This document shows, in pieces, positions 8,460-16,697 of a stretch of 64,000 bases of DNA (the stretch's first letter is position 1; each line of letters starts with the position of its first letter). The stretch is from assembly GCA_026418015.1 (NCBI GenBank), contig JAOACE010000022.1, forward strand, positions 62,001 through 126,000, read 5' to 3'. The position numbers were made by a program, and so were the translations under genes. The stretch is from Leptospiraceae bacterium. GTDB lineage: Bacteria > Spirochaetota > Leptospiria > Leptospirales > Leptonemataceae. A model generated the notes under the pieces. The model did no database searches. It had not been told where the DNA came from and saw only the letters and a program-made list of their open reading frames with translations.

Positions 8460-11400
8460 TTATATGCTAATACGGGGGATAGCCATCTCTCTATTTCTTC
8501 TAAACTCATTTCTTTTCTTTGTGCATAATCCTCTACTTGATCTTTTAGAATTTTCCCTAAGTTAAAATATTCTGCTTTTGGATGAGAAAAATACAAACCA
8601 CAAACAGAAGATGGAGGCGTCATTGCTAAACTTTCTGTTAATCGTATAGGCGTATGTTTCTCTACTTGTATAAGATCAAACAAGATCATCTTTTCTGTAT
8701 GATCTGGCTGAGAAGGATAACCTGGTGCTGGTCGAATCCCAATGTATTTTTCTTTGATCAATTCTTCGTTAGTTAGGTTTTCGTCTGGTGCATATCCCCA
8801 GATTTTTTTTCGAACTAATTCATGTAAGTATTCCGCAAAAGCTTCTGCAATTCTATCCCCTAATGCTTTTACCAAAATACTATTATAATCGTCATGATGT
8901 TTTTCGTAATAATCTGCAATCTTTAATATTTCTTCTCCAGCTGTAACTGCAAATGCCCCAAGATAATCGGGCTTTGTTCCTAAGGGTGCTACATAATCCG
9001 AAAGGTTTCTATTAGGTTCTCCTTCGCGTTTTTCTGTTTGCTGTCTTAAACCATGAAAAGTAGCAATTCTTCGATTACGATTTTCGTCAGAAAAAACAAA
9101 AATATCATCATAATTTTCTGGGTTTGTATTAGCTGGAAATATACCAACTACCCCCACTGGTTCTACTTGTTTTTTTAATTGTTCTAACATTTTTAGAGCA
9201 TCTTGGTAGAGTTTTGTTGCTTCTTCTGCGTATTTTGGATCTGTTAAGATTTCGGGGAATTTTTTCTTCATTTCCCAAGCTAAAAAGAAGGGATTCCAAT
9301 CGATGTAATGTATTAACGTTTCTATATCTACTTTTACTGGTTGTATACCTAAAAATTTTGGTGTTGGTGGTTGGTAGCTTTGCCAATCTAGCTTTAAACG
9401 ATTATTGCGAGCTTGTTCTAATGTTAAATAATTTTTATCAGTTTTAGTATAATGTTTTTCTCTTAATAATTTATATTTATTTTTTATATTTTTTATAAAA
9501 TTTTCTCTTTCTTCTGGTGTGATTAATTGATTTACTACTGGAACACTTCGCGATGCATCGAGAACATGAATAACAGAATATGAATATTCGGGATCAATTT
9601 TAACCGCAGTATGAATTTCGCTTGTTGTAGCACCACCAATCAACAAAGGTATGGTCATTTTTTGTTTTTCCATTTCCCTTGCAATTTCTATCATTTCGTC
9701 GAGCGAAGGCGTAATAAGACCCGATAGTCCAATAATATCAACTTTTTCTTCTATGGCAGTATTCAATATCTTTTCTTTGGGCACCATTACCCCTAAATCA
9801 ATAATTTCGAAATTATTACAAGCAAGGACTACACCTACGATGTTTTTTCCAATATCGTGGACATCGCCTTTTACAGTTGCAAGAAGCACTTTTGCTTTTT
9901 TTTGTTGATTAGTATCTTTTTTTTCTTTTTCGATAAAGGGTATTAATACATTCACAGCCTTCTTCATTACGCGTGCACTCTTTACAACTTGTGGTAGAAA
10001 CATTTTACCTGCACCAAATAAATCCCCCACATAATTCATCCCATCCATTAAGGGTCCTTCGATGATTTTTAAGGCTTCTGGATATTTTTCTTTGTTTTGT
10101 ACGGCTTCTAATATATCTTCTTCGATATATTTATCGATTCCTTTTACTAATGCATATTTTAACCGTTCTTCTAACGGAGCATTTCTCCATTCTTCCGTAG
10201 AAGATTCTTCTTTGTTTTCGTTTTTGTATTTTTCTGCTAATTCCAACAATCGTTCTGTGGCATCTGGTCTTCGGTTTAGTATTACATCCTCAACAGCATT
10301 TCTTAATTCTTCTGGTATATCGTCATAAACATCCAATTGTCCTGGATTAACGATTCCCATATCTAATCCAGCTTTTATCGCGTGATACAAAAAAACAGAG
10401 TGCATTGCTCTTCTTACAACTTCGTTTCCGCGAAAAGAAAAAGATAAGTTAGAAATTCCACCGCTCACTTTCGCGTAGGGTAAATTTTCTTTAATCCATC
10501 TTGTTGCTCGAATAAAATCAACAGCATAATTGTTATGTTCTTCTATACCGGTAGCAATAGCAAAAACGTTTGGATCAAAAATTATATCTTCTGGGTTAAA
10601 ACCGATTTCTTGGGTTAAAATATTGTATGCTTTTTGACAAATTTCGATTCGCCTTTCGTATGTGTCTGCTTGTCCTTTTTCGTCGAATGCCATGACCACA
10701 ACAGCAGCACCATATTGCTTAACTCTTCTTGCTTGTTCTTTGAACTTTTCTATTCCTTCTTTCATCGAAATAGAATTTACAATACCTTTACCTTGTATAC
10801 ATTGAAGTCCTTTTTCGATTACTTCGAACTTAGAAGAATCGATCATAATAGGAACTTTGGCTATTTCTGGTTCCGAAGCGATAAGTTTTAGAAAATGTTC
10901 CATTTCGCTAGAAGAATCTAACATACCTTCGTCCATGTTGATATCAATAATATTTGCTCCGTTTTCTATCTGTTCTTTTGCAACCTCTAACGCCTCTTCG
11001 TATTTTTTTTCTTTGATCAATCGAGCAAACTTTTTGGACCCTGTAACATTGGTTCTTTCTCCTATGTTGATAAAATTAGAATCACTGCGAATTTCTAACA
11101 TTTCTAATCCTGCTAATCTAAGAATGTGATCGTTTTCTTTTGGTTTTCGCGGTTCTAAAACAGAGACAATTTCTGATATCTTTTTTATATGATCTGGTGT
11201 TGTTCCACAGCATCCTCCCACAATGTTTAGCCATTTGTTTTTCGCGTATTCTTTTAAGATTCTTGCCATGTAATCGGGTGTTTCGTCGTATCCACCAAAT
11301 TGGTTTGGAAGACCTGCATTCGGATATAAACTAATATAACAAGTAGCTAAATGACTCAACTCTTCGATAAAAGGCTTCATTTGTGCAGAACCTAAAGCAC

Positions 11401-12151
11401 AATTTAAACCTACGGACAAAAGATTTGGTGTATGGGCAATCGACGTCCAAAAAGCAGAAACGGTTTGTCCGGATAAAGTCCTACCACTCATATCGACAAT
11501 GGTTCCGCTGATCATAATTGGTAATTCAACCTGATATTTTTTAAAATATTCCTGAGCTGCAAAGATAGCTGCTTTACAGTTCAACGTATCGAAAACAGTT
11601 TCTATCAATAATATATCAACACCACCATCGACAAGACCGCGAATCTGTTCAAAATATGATTCCACCATCTGCTCGAAGCTAACAGCTCTGTATGCTGGAT
11701 TGCTAACATCAGGAGACATAGACAACGTTTTAGAAGTTGGTCCAATTGCACCTGCAACATATCGTTTCTTTTCTGGTGTAGAGTATTTTTGTGCAACCTC
11801 TTTTGCTAATCTCGCAGCTTGATAGTTTAATTCATACACTAATTCCACTAAACCATATTCTTCTTGGGATATTTTGTTAGAATTAAATGTATTTGTTTCT
11901 ATAATATCTGCGCCAGCTTTTAAATATTCTTCGTGTATACTTTTTATGATTTCTGGTTGAGTAAGGCATAAAATATCGTTGTTACCTTTTAACTCTTTCG
12001 GATGATCTTTAAATCTTTCTGCGCGAAAATCTTCTTCTTTTAGTTTATATCGTTGGATCATTGTCCCCATTGCGCCATCCAACACAAGAATTCTTTTATC
12101 TAGTAAGGTTTTTAGTTCGAGATATAAATCCTTCTTTGTTTGTGTAATCAT
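8456..12151 (-). CDS. metH: cobalamin-dependent methionine synthase
   Basis: MetH transfers a methyl group from 5-methyl-tetrahydrofolate to homocysteine through methylcobalamin. The protein (1231 aa from the second ATG) is full length and has all four modules: homocysteine-binding barrel ([10 protein letters not shown] near the start; the zinc ligands in [10 protein letters not shown]), pterin-binding barrel ([23 protein letters not shown]), B12 cap and Rossmann domain with the lower-ligand His in GDVHDIGKN, and the SAM-dependent reactivation domain ([12 protein letters not shown]). I choose ATG 12151 because GGAG lies 6 bases upstream; the in-frame ATG at 12163 abuts the U-run of a hairpin. 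It follows ahcY by a short gap, so both belong to the methyl cycle. Confidence 0.97.
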   Translation of the reverse strand: MITQTKKDLYLELKTLLDKRILVLDGAMGTMIQRYKLKEEDFRAERFKDHPKELKGNNDILCLTQPEIIKSIHEEYLKAGADIIETNTFNSNKISQEEYGLVELVYELNYQAARLAKEVAQKYSTPEKKRYVAGAIGPTSKTLSMSPDVSNPAYRAVSFEQMVESYFEQIRGLVDGGVDILLIETVFDTLNCKAAIFAAQEYFKKYQVELPIMISGTIVDMSGRTLSGQTVSAFWTSIAHTPNLLSVGLNCALGSAQMKPFIEELSHLATCYISLYPNAGLPNQFGGYDETPDYMARILKEYAKNKWLNIVGGCCGTTPDHIKKISEIVSVLEPRKPKENDHILRLAGLEMLEIRSDSNFINIGERTNVTGSKKFARLIKEKKYEEALEVAKEQIENGANIIDINMDEGMLDSSSEMEHFLKLIASEPEIAKVPIMIDSSKFEVIEKGLQCIQGKGIVNSISMKEGIEKFKEQARRVKQYGAAVVVMAFDEKGQADTYERRIEICQKAYNILTQEIGFNPEDIIFDPNVFAIATGIEEHNNYAVDFIRATRWIKENLPYAKVSGGISNLSFSFRGNEVVRRAMHSVFLYHAIKAGLDMGIVNPGQLDVYDDIPEELRNAVEDVILNRRPDATERLLELAEKYKNENKEESSTEEWRNAPLEERLKYALVKGIDKYIEEDILEAVQNKEKYPEALKIIEGPLMDGMNYVGDLFGAGKMFLPQVVKSARVMKKAVNVLIPFIEKEKKDTNQQKKAKVLLATVKGDVHDIGKNIVGVVLACNNFEIIDLGVMVPKEKILNTAIEEKVDIIGLSGLITPSLDEMIEIAREMEKQKMTIPLLIGGATTSEIHTAVKIDPEYSYSVIHVLDASRSVPVVNQLITPEERENFIKNIKNKYKLLREKHYTKTDKNYLTLEQARNNRLKLDWQSYQPPTPKFLGIQPVKVDIETLIHYIDWNPFFLAWEMKKKFPEILTDPKYAEEATKLYQDALKMLEQLKKQVEPVGVVGIFPANTNPENYDDIFVFSDENRNRRIATFHGLRQQTEKREGEPNRNLSDYVAPLGTKPDYLGAFAVTAGEEILKIADYYEKHHDDYNSILVKALGDRIAEAFAEYLHELVRKKIWGYAPDENLTNEELIKEKYIGIRPAPGYPSQPDHTEKMILFDLIQVEKHTPIRLTESLAMTPPSSVCGLYFSHPKAEYFNLGKILKDQVEDYAQRKEMSLEEIERWLSPVLAYK

Positions 12152-12163
12152 TTTGGTCTCCAT

Positions 12164-12187
12164 AAAAAAAGCGGTGTTTAAACCGCC
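12164..12187 (-). terminator. intrinsic-terminator-like hairpin between ahcY and metH
   Basis: On the minus strand, GCGGT and ACCGC pair around a short loop (12171-12186) and are followed by seven T residues (12170-12164). This is a short but canonical terminator form in a gap between two genes of one pathway, so it may reduce metH expression relative to ahcY. It ends just before the first in-frame metH ATG. Confidence 0.6.
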
Positions 12188-12194
12188 TTTTGAT

Positions 12195-13493
12195 TTAGTA
12201 TCTGTAATGTTCTGGTTTATAGGGTCCTTCGATTGGAACGCCGATATATTTTGCCTGTTCTGGTGTTAATTGTGTTAGACGTGCACCTATCTTATCTAAA
12301 TGCAATCGTGCTACCATTTCGTCTAAGTGCTTTGGTAATAAATATACACCTACTTCGTATTTATTGTTATAGAGTTCAATCTGAGCAAGAACTTGGTTAG
12401 AAAAGCTTGTAGACATAACAAAACTTGGATGACCAGTAGCATTTGCTAGGTTCACCAATCGACCTTCTGCTAATAAAATAATGCTATGTCCATCAGGAAA
12501 TGTAAACTTATCCACTTGTGGTTTAATGGTTTTTCGCTTAATGCCAGGATATTCTTTTAGTTGCTTTACTTGAATTTCTACATCGAAATGTCCAATGTTG
12601 CAGACGATAGCACCATCTTTCATTTTTTCTAGATGTTCGATACGAATTACATCGCGATTTCCTGTAGCTGTTACAAAAATATCTGCTTTATCTACCCAAT
12701 TTTCTAGAATATCTACGGTATATCCTTCCATTGCTGCTTGTAAAGCACAGATAGGATCAATTTCTGTAACCACTACTCTACAATGGTTGTTTCTTAAAGA
12801 TTGTGCAGAACCTTTACCAACATCACCATAACCACATACGACTGCAATCTTTCCAGCCAGCATTATATCTGTCGCTCTACGAATTCCATCTACAAGCGAT
12901 TCTCTACAACCATAGATGTTATCGAATTTACTTTTTGTAACAGAATCATTTACGTTAATGGCTGGTATTTTTAACTTTCCTTCACGTAGCATTCTGTAGA
13001 GTTGATGAACACCTGTTGTTGTTTCTTCTGATACTCCGCGAATTTCAGAAAGAAGTTCAGGATGTTTTTCGTGTACATAATAAGTCAAATCCCCACCATC
13101 ATCTAACAACATATTGGGTCCTTTTCCATCGAAGTGGAGAGTTTGTTCAATTGCCCACCAATATTCTTCTTCTGTCATACCTTTCCATGCAAAAACAGGA
13201 ATTCCTCTGGCAGCAATTGCAGCAGCAGCATGATCTTGCGTGCTAAAAATATTACAGCTAGACCATCTTACTTCTGCACCTAATTCTACCAATGTTTCGA
13301 TCAAAACCGCTGTTTGAATCGTCATATGTAAAGAACCAGCAATCCTTGCACCTTTTAATGGTTTTTTGTCTTTATATTTTTCTCGTATTGCCATCAACCC
13401 TGGCATTTCTTTTTCTGCCAATATTATCTCTTCTCTACCCCATTCTGCTAAACTGATATCTTTGATTTTATAATCTAATGTTTTCTGACTCAT
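12195..13493 (-). CDS. ahcY: S-adenosylhomocysteine hydrolase (adenosylhomocysteinase)
   Basis: AhcY splits S-adenosylhomocysteine into adenosine and homocysteine, which MetH then remethylates. The 432-aa protein has the substrate-domain motif [16 protein letters not shown], the [17 protein letters not shown] segment, [13 protein letters not shown] with the Lys that contacts substrate, and the NAD Rossmann loop [13 protein letters not shown]. The C-terminus ends KPEHYRY, as in other family members whose C-terminal Lys-Tyr reaches the neighbouring NAD site. GGAG lies 10 bases ahead of the ATG. It sits between an ArsR-methyltransferase gene (upstream, same strand) and metH (downstream). Its leader is unusually G-rich (see separate entry). 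Confidence 0.97.
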   Translation of the reverse strand: MSQKTLDYKIKDISLAEWGREEIILAEKEMPGLMAIREKYKDKKPLKGARIAGSLHMTIQTAVLIETLVELGAEVRWSSCNIFSTQDHAAAAIAARGIPVFAWKGMTEEEYWWAIEQTLHFDGKGPNMLLDDGGDLTYYVHEKHPELLSEIRGVSEETTTGVHQLYRMLREGKLKIPAINVNDSVTKSKFDNIYGCRESLVDGIRRATDIMLAGKIAVVCGYGDVGKGSAQSLRNNHCRVVVTEIDPICALQAAMEGYTVDILENWVDKADIFVTATGNRDVIRIEHLEKMKDGAIVCNIGHFDVEIQVKQLKEYPGIKRKTIKPQVDKFTFPDGHSIILLAEGRLVNLANATGHPSFVMSTSFSNQVLAQIELYNNKYEVGVYLLPKHLDEMVARLHLDKIGARLTQLTPEQAKYIGVPIEGPYKPEHYRY

Positions 13494-13665
13494 ATATTGA
13501 TTCTCCGTTAAAGTTTTTACCCACCCACCCTCCTTTAAGATTTTTAATCCCTCCCTCTTTTAAGATTTTTAATCCCTCCCTCCCACCCGTAATTACCGTA
13601 ATTACCATAATTAAATTTTTATCCCACCCACCGCCTTATATTGTTTATAAATTTTATAAATTAAA
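13494..13665 (-). promoter_or_regulatory. G-rich ahcY leader with potential G-quadruplexes and tandem repeats
   Basis: On the ahcY sense strand this leader holds clustered G-runs: GGGTGGGAGGGAGGG (13574-13588), GGAGGGTGGGTGGG (13520-13533), GAGGGAGGG (13549-13557) and GGTGGGTGGG further upstream (13623-13632). The first fits the strict G3N1G3N1G3N1G3 quadruplex pattern. A 24-bp unit is present twice in perfect copy at 25-bp spacing (13534-13557 and 13559-13582). A 9-bp unit (GTAATTACC on the plus strand) is repeated at 13589-13597 and 13598-13606 with a partial third copy. Such composition is very unlike the AT-rich surroundings. No SAM or SAH riboswitch core was recognised. Its regulatory role is inferred. 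Confidence 0.6.
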
Positions 13666-14616
13666 TTATTTAGTACATTTTATAAATATACAATTCAATA
13701 GTCCTTTGCCTTTTCCTTTATAGGTTTCTATTCCTTTAAAATTTATGTTGGATAATTCTTTTTTTAGTTCCTCTACGTGAAATCCTAACCAAAAATCAGC
13801 AAATCTTTTTCGCATTTCTTCGATATTATGTTGCTCTAATTCCGCAATAATTAAATGGCCACCAAATTTAAGAATTCTGTAAGCTTCTTTTAATACTCTA
13901 TTTATGTTAGGCGTATGGTGTAATGCCATAGAAAGAACCACTAAATCTGCCAATTCATCTTTAATTGGCATTTCTTCCATCGGAGCTTGAATCAGTTCGA
14001 TTTTATTCTTCCAATCTTGATTCAATCGCTCTTGTAATTTGTTCAAACTGCTTTTGCTCTGATCAATACAGATCAATTTATTCACATAATGGATCAATTC
14101 AACAGAAATCCAACCAGTACCACAACCAGGTTCTATACAAACTTGAACTTTATTGGGTAATAATTCGATGATTTTTTTTTTGTAATATTCAGAATCTACA
14201 TATTGATTTTGGTTTAGTTCCAACAAGTCTCCAAATTTTTCGAAAAAGGAAATAGTATCGTTTTTTCTTTTTTCTAATAATTCAAACAATCGCTTTTGAT
14301 CAGCTCTAAAAAGATTTTTGAACTCTTCGTTCCAAAAATGTTCTTTTTCTTGAAGTTCTTTTAACTGAATAATGGAATCATACAAAGGATGAATTCGAAA
14401 TTCGGGAGAGATACCATAATAAATCCTCGCACCATCTCTTGCTGCACTCAATATTTTTGCATCTTGTAAGATTTTTAAATGTCTGGATATCCTACTTTGC
14501 CCCATATCTAATATTTCTAAAATTTCCGAAACATGCAAAGGCTCGTAGAATAACAACAGCAATATTCTGATTCTTGTTTCGTCCGATAATGCTTTTAAAA
14601 TTTCTAGGGTATCCAT
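13666..14616 (-). CDS. ArsR-family regulator fused to SAM-dependent methyltransferase domain (SahR-like candidate)
   Basis: The 316-aa product begins MDTLEILKALSDETRIRI, the standard opening of an ArsR winged helix; longer in-frame starts would add an unrelated hydrophobic stretch. Residues 1-85 carry the helix-turn-helix (MGQSRISRHLKILQDAKI). No clear metal-binding ELCVCDL motif is present. From about residue 140 a class I methyltransferase domain follows with motif I EPGCGTGWIS and VVLSMALHHTPN. Linked to ahcY and metH, it may sense S-adenosylhomocysteine or SAM through this domain, as described for SahR-type ArsR regulators of the methyl cycle. A perfect palindrome lies in its own promoter. 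Alternatively it is a true methyltransferase with a DNA-binding domain. Confidence 0.82.
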   Translation of the reverse strand: MDTLEILKALSDETRIRILLLLFYEPLHVSEILEILDMGQSRISRHLKILQDAKILSAARDGARIYYGISPEFRIHPLYDSIIQLKELQEKEHFWNEEFKNLFRADQKRLFELLEKRKNDTISFFEKFGDLLELNQNQYVDSEYYKKKIIELLPNKVQVCIEPGCGTGWISVELIHYVNKLICIDQSKSSLNKLQERLNQDWKNKIELIQAPMEEMPIKDELADLVVLSMALHHTPNINRVLKEAYRILKFGGHLIIAELEQHNIEEMRKRFADFWLGFHVEELKKELSNINFKGIETYKGKGKGLLNCIFIKCTK

Positions 14617-14633
14617 CAAATTTACAATATACC

Positions 14634-14661
14634 AAAATATCAAGATATCTTGATATGTCAA
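14634..14661 (-). promoter_or_regulatory. promoter of the ArsR-methyltransferase gene with embedded operator
   Basis: On the minus strand TTGACA (plus 14656-14661) and TATTTT (plus 14634-14639) are separated by 16 bp. The perfect 20-bp palindrome ATATCAAGATATCTTGATAT (14637-14656) fills the spacer and touches both elements. A repressor bound there would block RNA polymerase, so autoregulation by the ArsR-methyltransferase is the simplest reading. Confidence 0.7.
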
Positions 14662-14740
14662 TATTTTAATAATTAGAATAGCTATTTTATACAAAAATTG
14701 TATTGAACTACCATAAATCAAAAAAAAGTTGTTGAAAATT

Positions 14741-14980
14741 ATGAACGAAATTGTCAACGATATTCTAAAAATCTTTAAAGATAATCAAATTAAAGCAGGC
14801 GAAGTTTTACCCAAAAATATTATGACAGAAGCTTTAAAAAACTTTCCTATAGACAAAAAAGCAAAAATTCGCGATGCATGGCATTTTTTAGTGGGCAATC
14901 AACTAATTATCGAAGGAAATCCCCAAGGACCAATTCTAACGCCCAAAGGAGAAGAATTCATCAAAAAAACTTTAAAATAG
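14741..14980 (+). CDS. small winged-helix-like protein of unknown function
   Basis: A 79-aa protein from ATG 14741 (upstream in-frame TTG codons give no better start). It alternates amphipathic helices and ends in a short wing-like segment (LVGNQLIIEGNPQGPILTPKGEEFI), which resembles a winged-helix fold with a beta hairpin. It is divergent from the ArsR-methyltransferase gene and shares its control region, so the palindrome between them might also regulate it. It ends 8 bp before the TRL lipoprotein start. I do not recognise a named family. Confidence 0.6.
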   Translation: MNEIVNDILKIFKDNQIKAGEVLPKNIMTEALKNFPIDKKAKIRDAWHFLVGNQLIIEGNPQGPILTPKGEEFIKKTLK

Positions 14981-14988
14981 AGGTAATT

Positions 14989-15318
14989 ATGAGAAAATTT
15001 ATTGTCTTACTTTTTTTATTCATAAGTTTTAATTCTTGTAGAATTTTGGATCTAAGAAGTGCCTATGAACCTCCCAATGGTTGGATTTATCAATCGATAA
15101 CAGTAAATCACTTTGTTTCTCCTAAATCAGAATTAGGTAGTAGGCAAGGAAAAGCTTGTATAACCTCATGGTTTAATTTATACACAACTGGAGATGCAAG
15201 TATTCGAACAGCAGCAGCTATTGCTGGTATTAAAGAAATCCGAGCCATTGACTTCGAAGTAAACCGTTATTTTGGTTTTGTTTACGAAGAATTTTGTCTC
15301 ATTGTTCATGGAGAATAA
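14989..15318 (+). CDS. TRL-like lipoprotein
   Basis: The start is ATG 14989, preceded by GAGG; a longer in-frame start at 14878 overlaps the previous gene. The 109-aa product has a signal ending in SFNSC, a spirochaete-style lipobox. The mature part matches the TRL family (PF13146): SELGSRQGKACITSW, a GDASIRTAA helix and a closing FCLIVHGE strand. TRL proteins were named for their linkage to tRNA loci and their role is not known. Here it is followed within 8 bp by the oppositely oriented RNase P RNA gene and 500 bp later by a tRNA gene, which fits the name. Confidence 0.78.
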   Translation: MRKFIVLLFLFISFNSCRILDLRSAYEPPNGWIYQSITVNHFVSPKSELGSRQGKACITSWFNLYTTGDASIRTAAAIAGIKEIRAIDFEVNRYFGFVYEEFCLIVHGE

Positions 15319-15325
15319 AGGAATC

Positions 15326-15672
15326 AGGGTGCATAAGCCGGATTCTGTTTTAGGCTATCATCTATCTTGACCTTTGGATTACTCCAAAGGTTCTATGCTT
15401 CCCACCCGTAGCCACGGCCAGGAGGACCTTAACGGCTACCTACATGGAATTGCACCAGATAGGGTTTACCTTGCCTCCAAAGGTTACCCTTGGAGCGGTA
15501 AGCTCTTACCTTACCTTTTCACCCTTGCCTGAGCTCTTAACGAGCCATCGGCGGTTTGTTTTCTGTGGCACTTTCCGTCATGTATCAACTACATGCCCGG
15601 GATTTCCCCGGTATCCTTCCTTGCGGTGTCCGGACTTTCCTCACCCTTACCGGGCGCGATAGCCTACACCCT
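15326..15672 (-). ncRNA. rnpB: RNase P RNA, bacterial type A-like
   Basis: The minus strand contains the conserved P4/CR-I element GAGGAAAGTCCGGAC and the closing ACAGAATCCGGCTTAT, which are diagnostic of bacterial RNase P RNA. The ends are set by helix P1 (AGGGTG pairing with CACCCT, plus 15667-15672 and 15326-15331). This region is also clearly more GC-rich than its neighbours, as expected for a structured RNA. It converges on the TRL gene. Two short open frames inside it are not genes. Confidence 0.95.
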
Positions 15673-15770
15673 AATTCCTAAATACAAGAATAATTCGTTC
15701 AAATTATCAAGACAAGATTTTTTTGGATGTTTTTACAAAAAAAATCAGCTTCTATACAATCTATTTTTGA

Positions 15771-15799
15771 TTGACAGATAAAATTCCCAAAAATCTATG
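15771..15799 (+). promoter_or_regulatory. putative promoter for tRNA-Gly
   Basis: A perfect TTGACA at 15771-15776 is followed after 17 bp by a weak -10 candidate, TCTATG (15794-15799), 18 bases before the tRNA. The -35 is convincing, the -10 is not. Confidence 0.45.
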
Positions 15800-15817
15800 G
15801 AAATATCAAAACCACCT

Positions 15818-15891
15818 GCGGGTGTGGTGTAACGGTAGCACAAAAGCCTTCCAAGCTTTTGGAGGGGGTTCGAGTCCCCTCACCCGCTCCA
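15818..15891 (+). tRNA. tRNA-Gly (anticodon TCC), CCA encoded
   Basis: The cloverleaf is complete: acceptor GCGGGTG/CACCCGC, D arm GTGTAACGGTAGCAC, anticodon stem AAAGC/GCTTT with loop CTTCCAA giving anticodon TCC (reads GGA), T arm GGGGTTCGAGTCCCC, discriminator T and an encoded CCA (15889-15891). Confidence 0.95.
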
Positions 15892-15919
15892 TAAACTTAT
15901 CTCAATTTTTTCATCATTT

Positions 15920-15951
15920 TGTAATAAAAATGTAATAATGCTTGATATTAT
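15920..15951 (+). promoter_or_regulatory. Pho-box-like direct repeats and -10 box before the PhoB-like gene
   Basis: TGTAAT occurs at 15920-15925 and again at 15931-15936, an 11-bp phase as in PhoB/PhoP-type operators (read in reverse, TTACA-n6-TTACA). TATTAT (15946-15951) sits 9 bp after the second repeat, where a -35 would otherwise be needed, as in activator-dependent promoters. The ATG at 15960 is 8 bases after the -10, so the mRNA would be leaderless or nearly so. Confidence 0.55.
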
Positions 15952-15959
15952 ATCAACCT

Positions 15960-16691
15960 ATGAATAACACTACCATCACATATATGCCCAATAATAAACA
16001 AACAGAAAATTTGGATTTAAAGGGTTTTAGAGTACTCGTCGTAGAAGACGAAGAAGACATCCAAAACATCATAAGCTTTAACTTAGAAGCCGAAGGATTT
16101 ATCGTTACAAAATCTGATAATGGAATTGATGCCTGGAACAAAATAGAAAAAAACCTTCCCGATTTAATTTTGTTAGACATCATGATACCTGGTATCAATG
16201 GTATTGATCTATGCAAAAAAATTAAATCTCAATACGATGTACCAATCATTATGGTATCCGCAAAAGCTGGCGAATTAGATGCCGTATTAGGACTAGAAAT
16301 GGGAGCAGATGATTACATTCGTAAACCATTTAGTCCAAGAGAATTAATAGCTCGCATTAGAACTGTTCTTCGACGACAAGAAAAAAAAGAAAGTATGGAA
16401 GGTTCTATTACTATCGGTGGAATACACATGAATAAAACAGCACATAGAGTCACTGTTAACGGCGAAAATATAGACCTAACTTTAATAGAATACAAGCTAT
16501 TAAAAATATTTATGGAAAATCCAGATATTGCATTTACCAGAGATCGCTTATTAGATAAAGTTTGGGGAAGGGATGTCTACGTATCCGACAGAACAGTTGA
16601 TGTAAACATAAAACGATTAAGAGAAAAGTTAGGTCCAGAGAAATATCGATTAGAAACTATTAGAGGTGTTGGTTACCGTTTTAAAGCATAA
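15960..16691 (+). CDS. PhoB/OmpR-family response regulator
   Basis: ATG 15960 is chosen over an in-frame TTG at 15942 because the -10 box lies between them. The 243-aa protein has a receiver domain (VVEDEED, phospho-acceptor D73 in LLDIMIPG, switch Lys in YIRKPFSP) and a C-terminal OmpR-type winged helix (YKLLKIFMENPDIAFTRDRLL, VDVNIKRLREKL, GVGYRF). It ends 6 bp before a membrane histidine kinase with PhoR-like layout, and 11-bp-phased TGTAAT repeats lie in its promoter. A phosphate-response pair is a reasonable guess, but other two-component pairs of this class cannot be excluded, and no pst or phoU genes are nearby. Confidence 0.9.
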   Translation: MNNTTITYMPNNKQTENLDLKGFRVLVVEDEEDIQNIISFNLEAEGFIVTKSDNGIDAWNKIEKNLPDLILLDIMIPGINGIDLCKKIKSQYDVPIIMVSAKAGELDAVLGLEMGADDYIRKPFSPRELIARIRTVLRRQEKKESMEGSITIGGIHMNKTAHRVTVNGENIDLTLIEYKLLKIFMENPDIAFTRDRLLDKVWGRDVYVSDRTVDVNIKRLREKLGPEKYRLETIRGVGYRFKA

Positions 16692-16697
16692 TGAAAG

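Noticed and set aside
12595-13246. Plus-strand frames across ahcY (for example 12595-12831 and 13016-13246)
   Set aside because: They lie inside the strongly conserved ahcY gene on the other strand and show no family motif; they are antisense shadows.
13494-13665. SAM or SAH riboswitch in the ahcY leader
   Set aside because: The leader lacks the conserved aptamer core of the SAM and SAH classes I know; G-runs and tandem repeats are the only clear structure.
15444-15781. Two plus-strand open frames over the RNase P RNA
   Set aside because: They fall within or beside the structured rnpB gene on the minus strand and show no protein family match.
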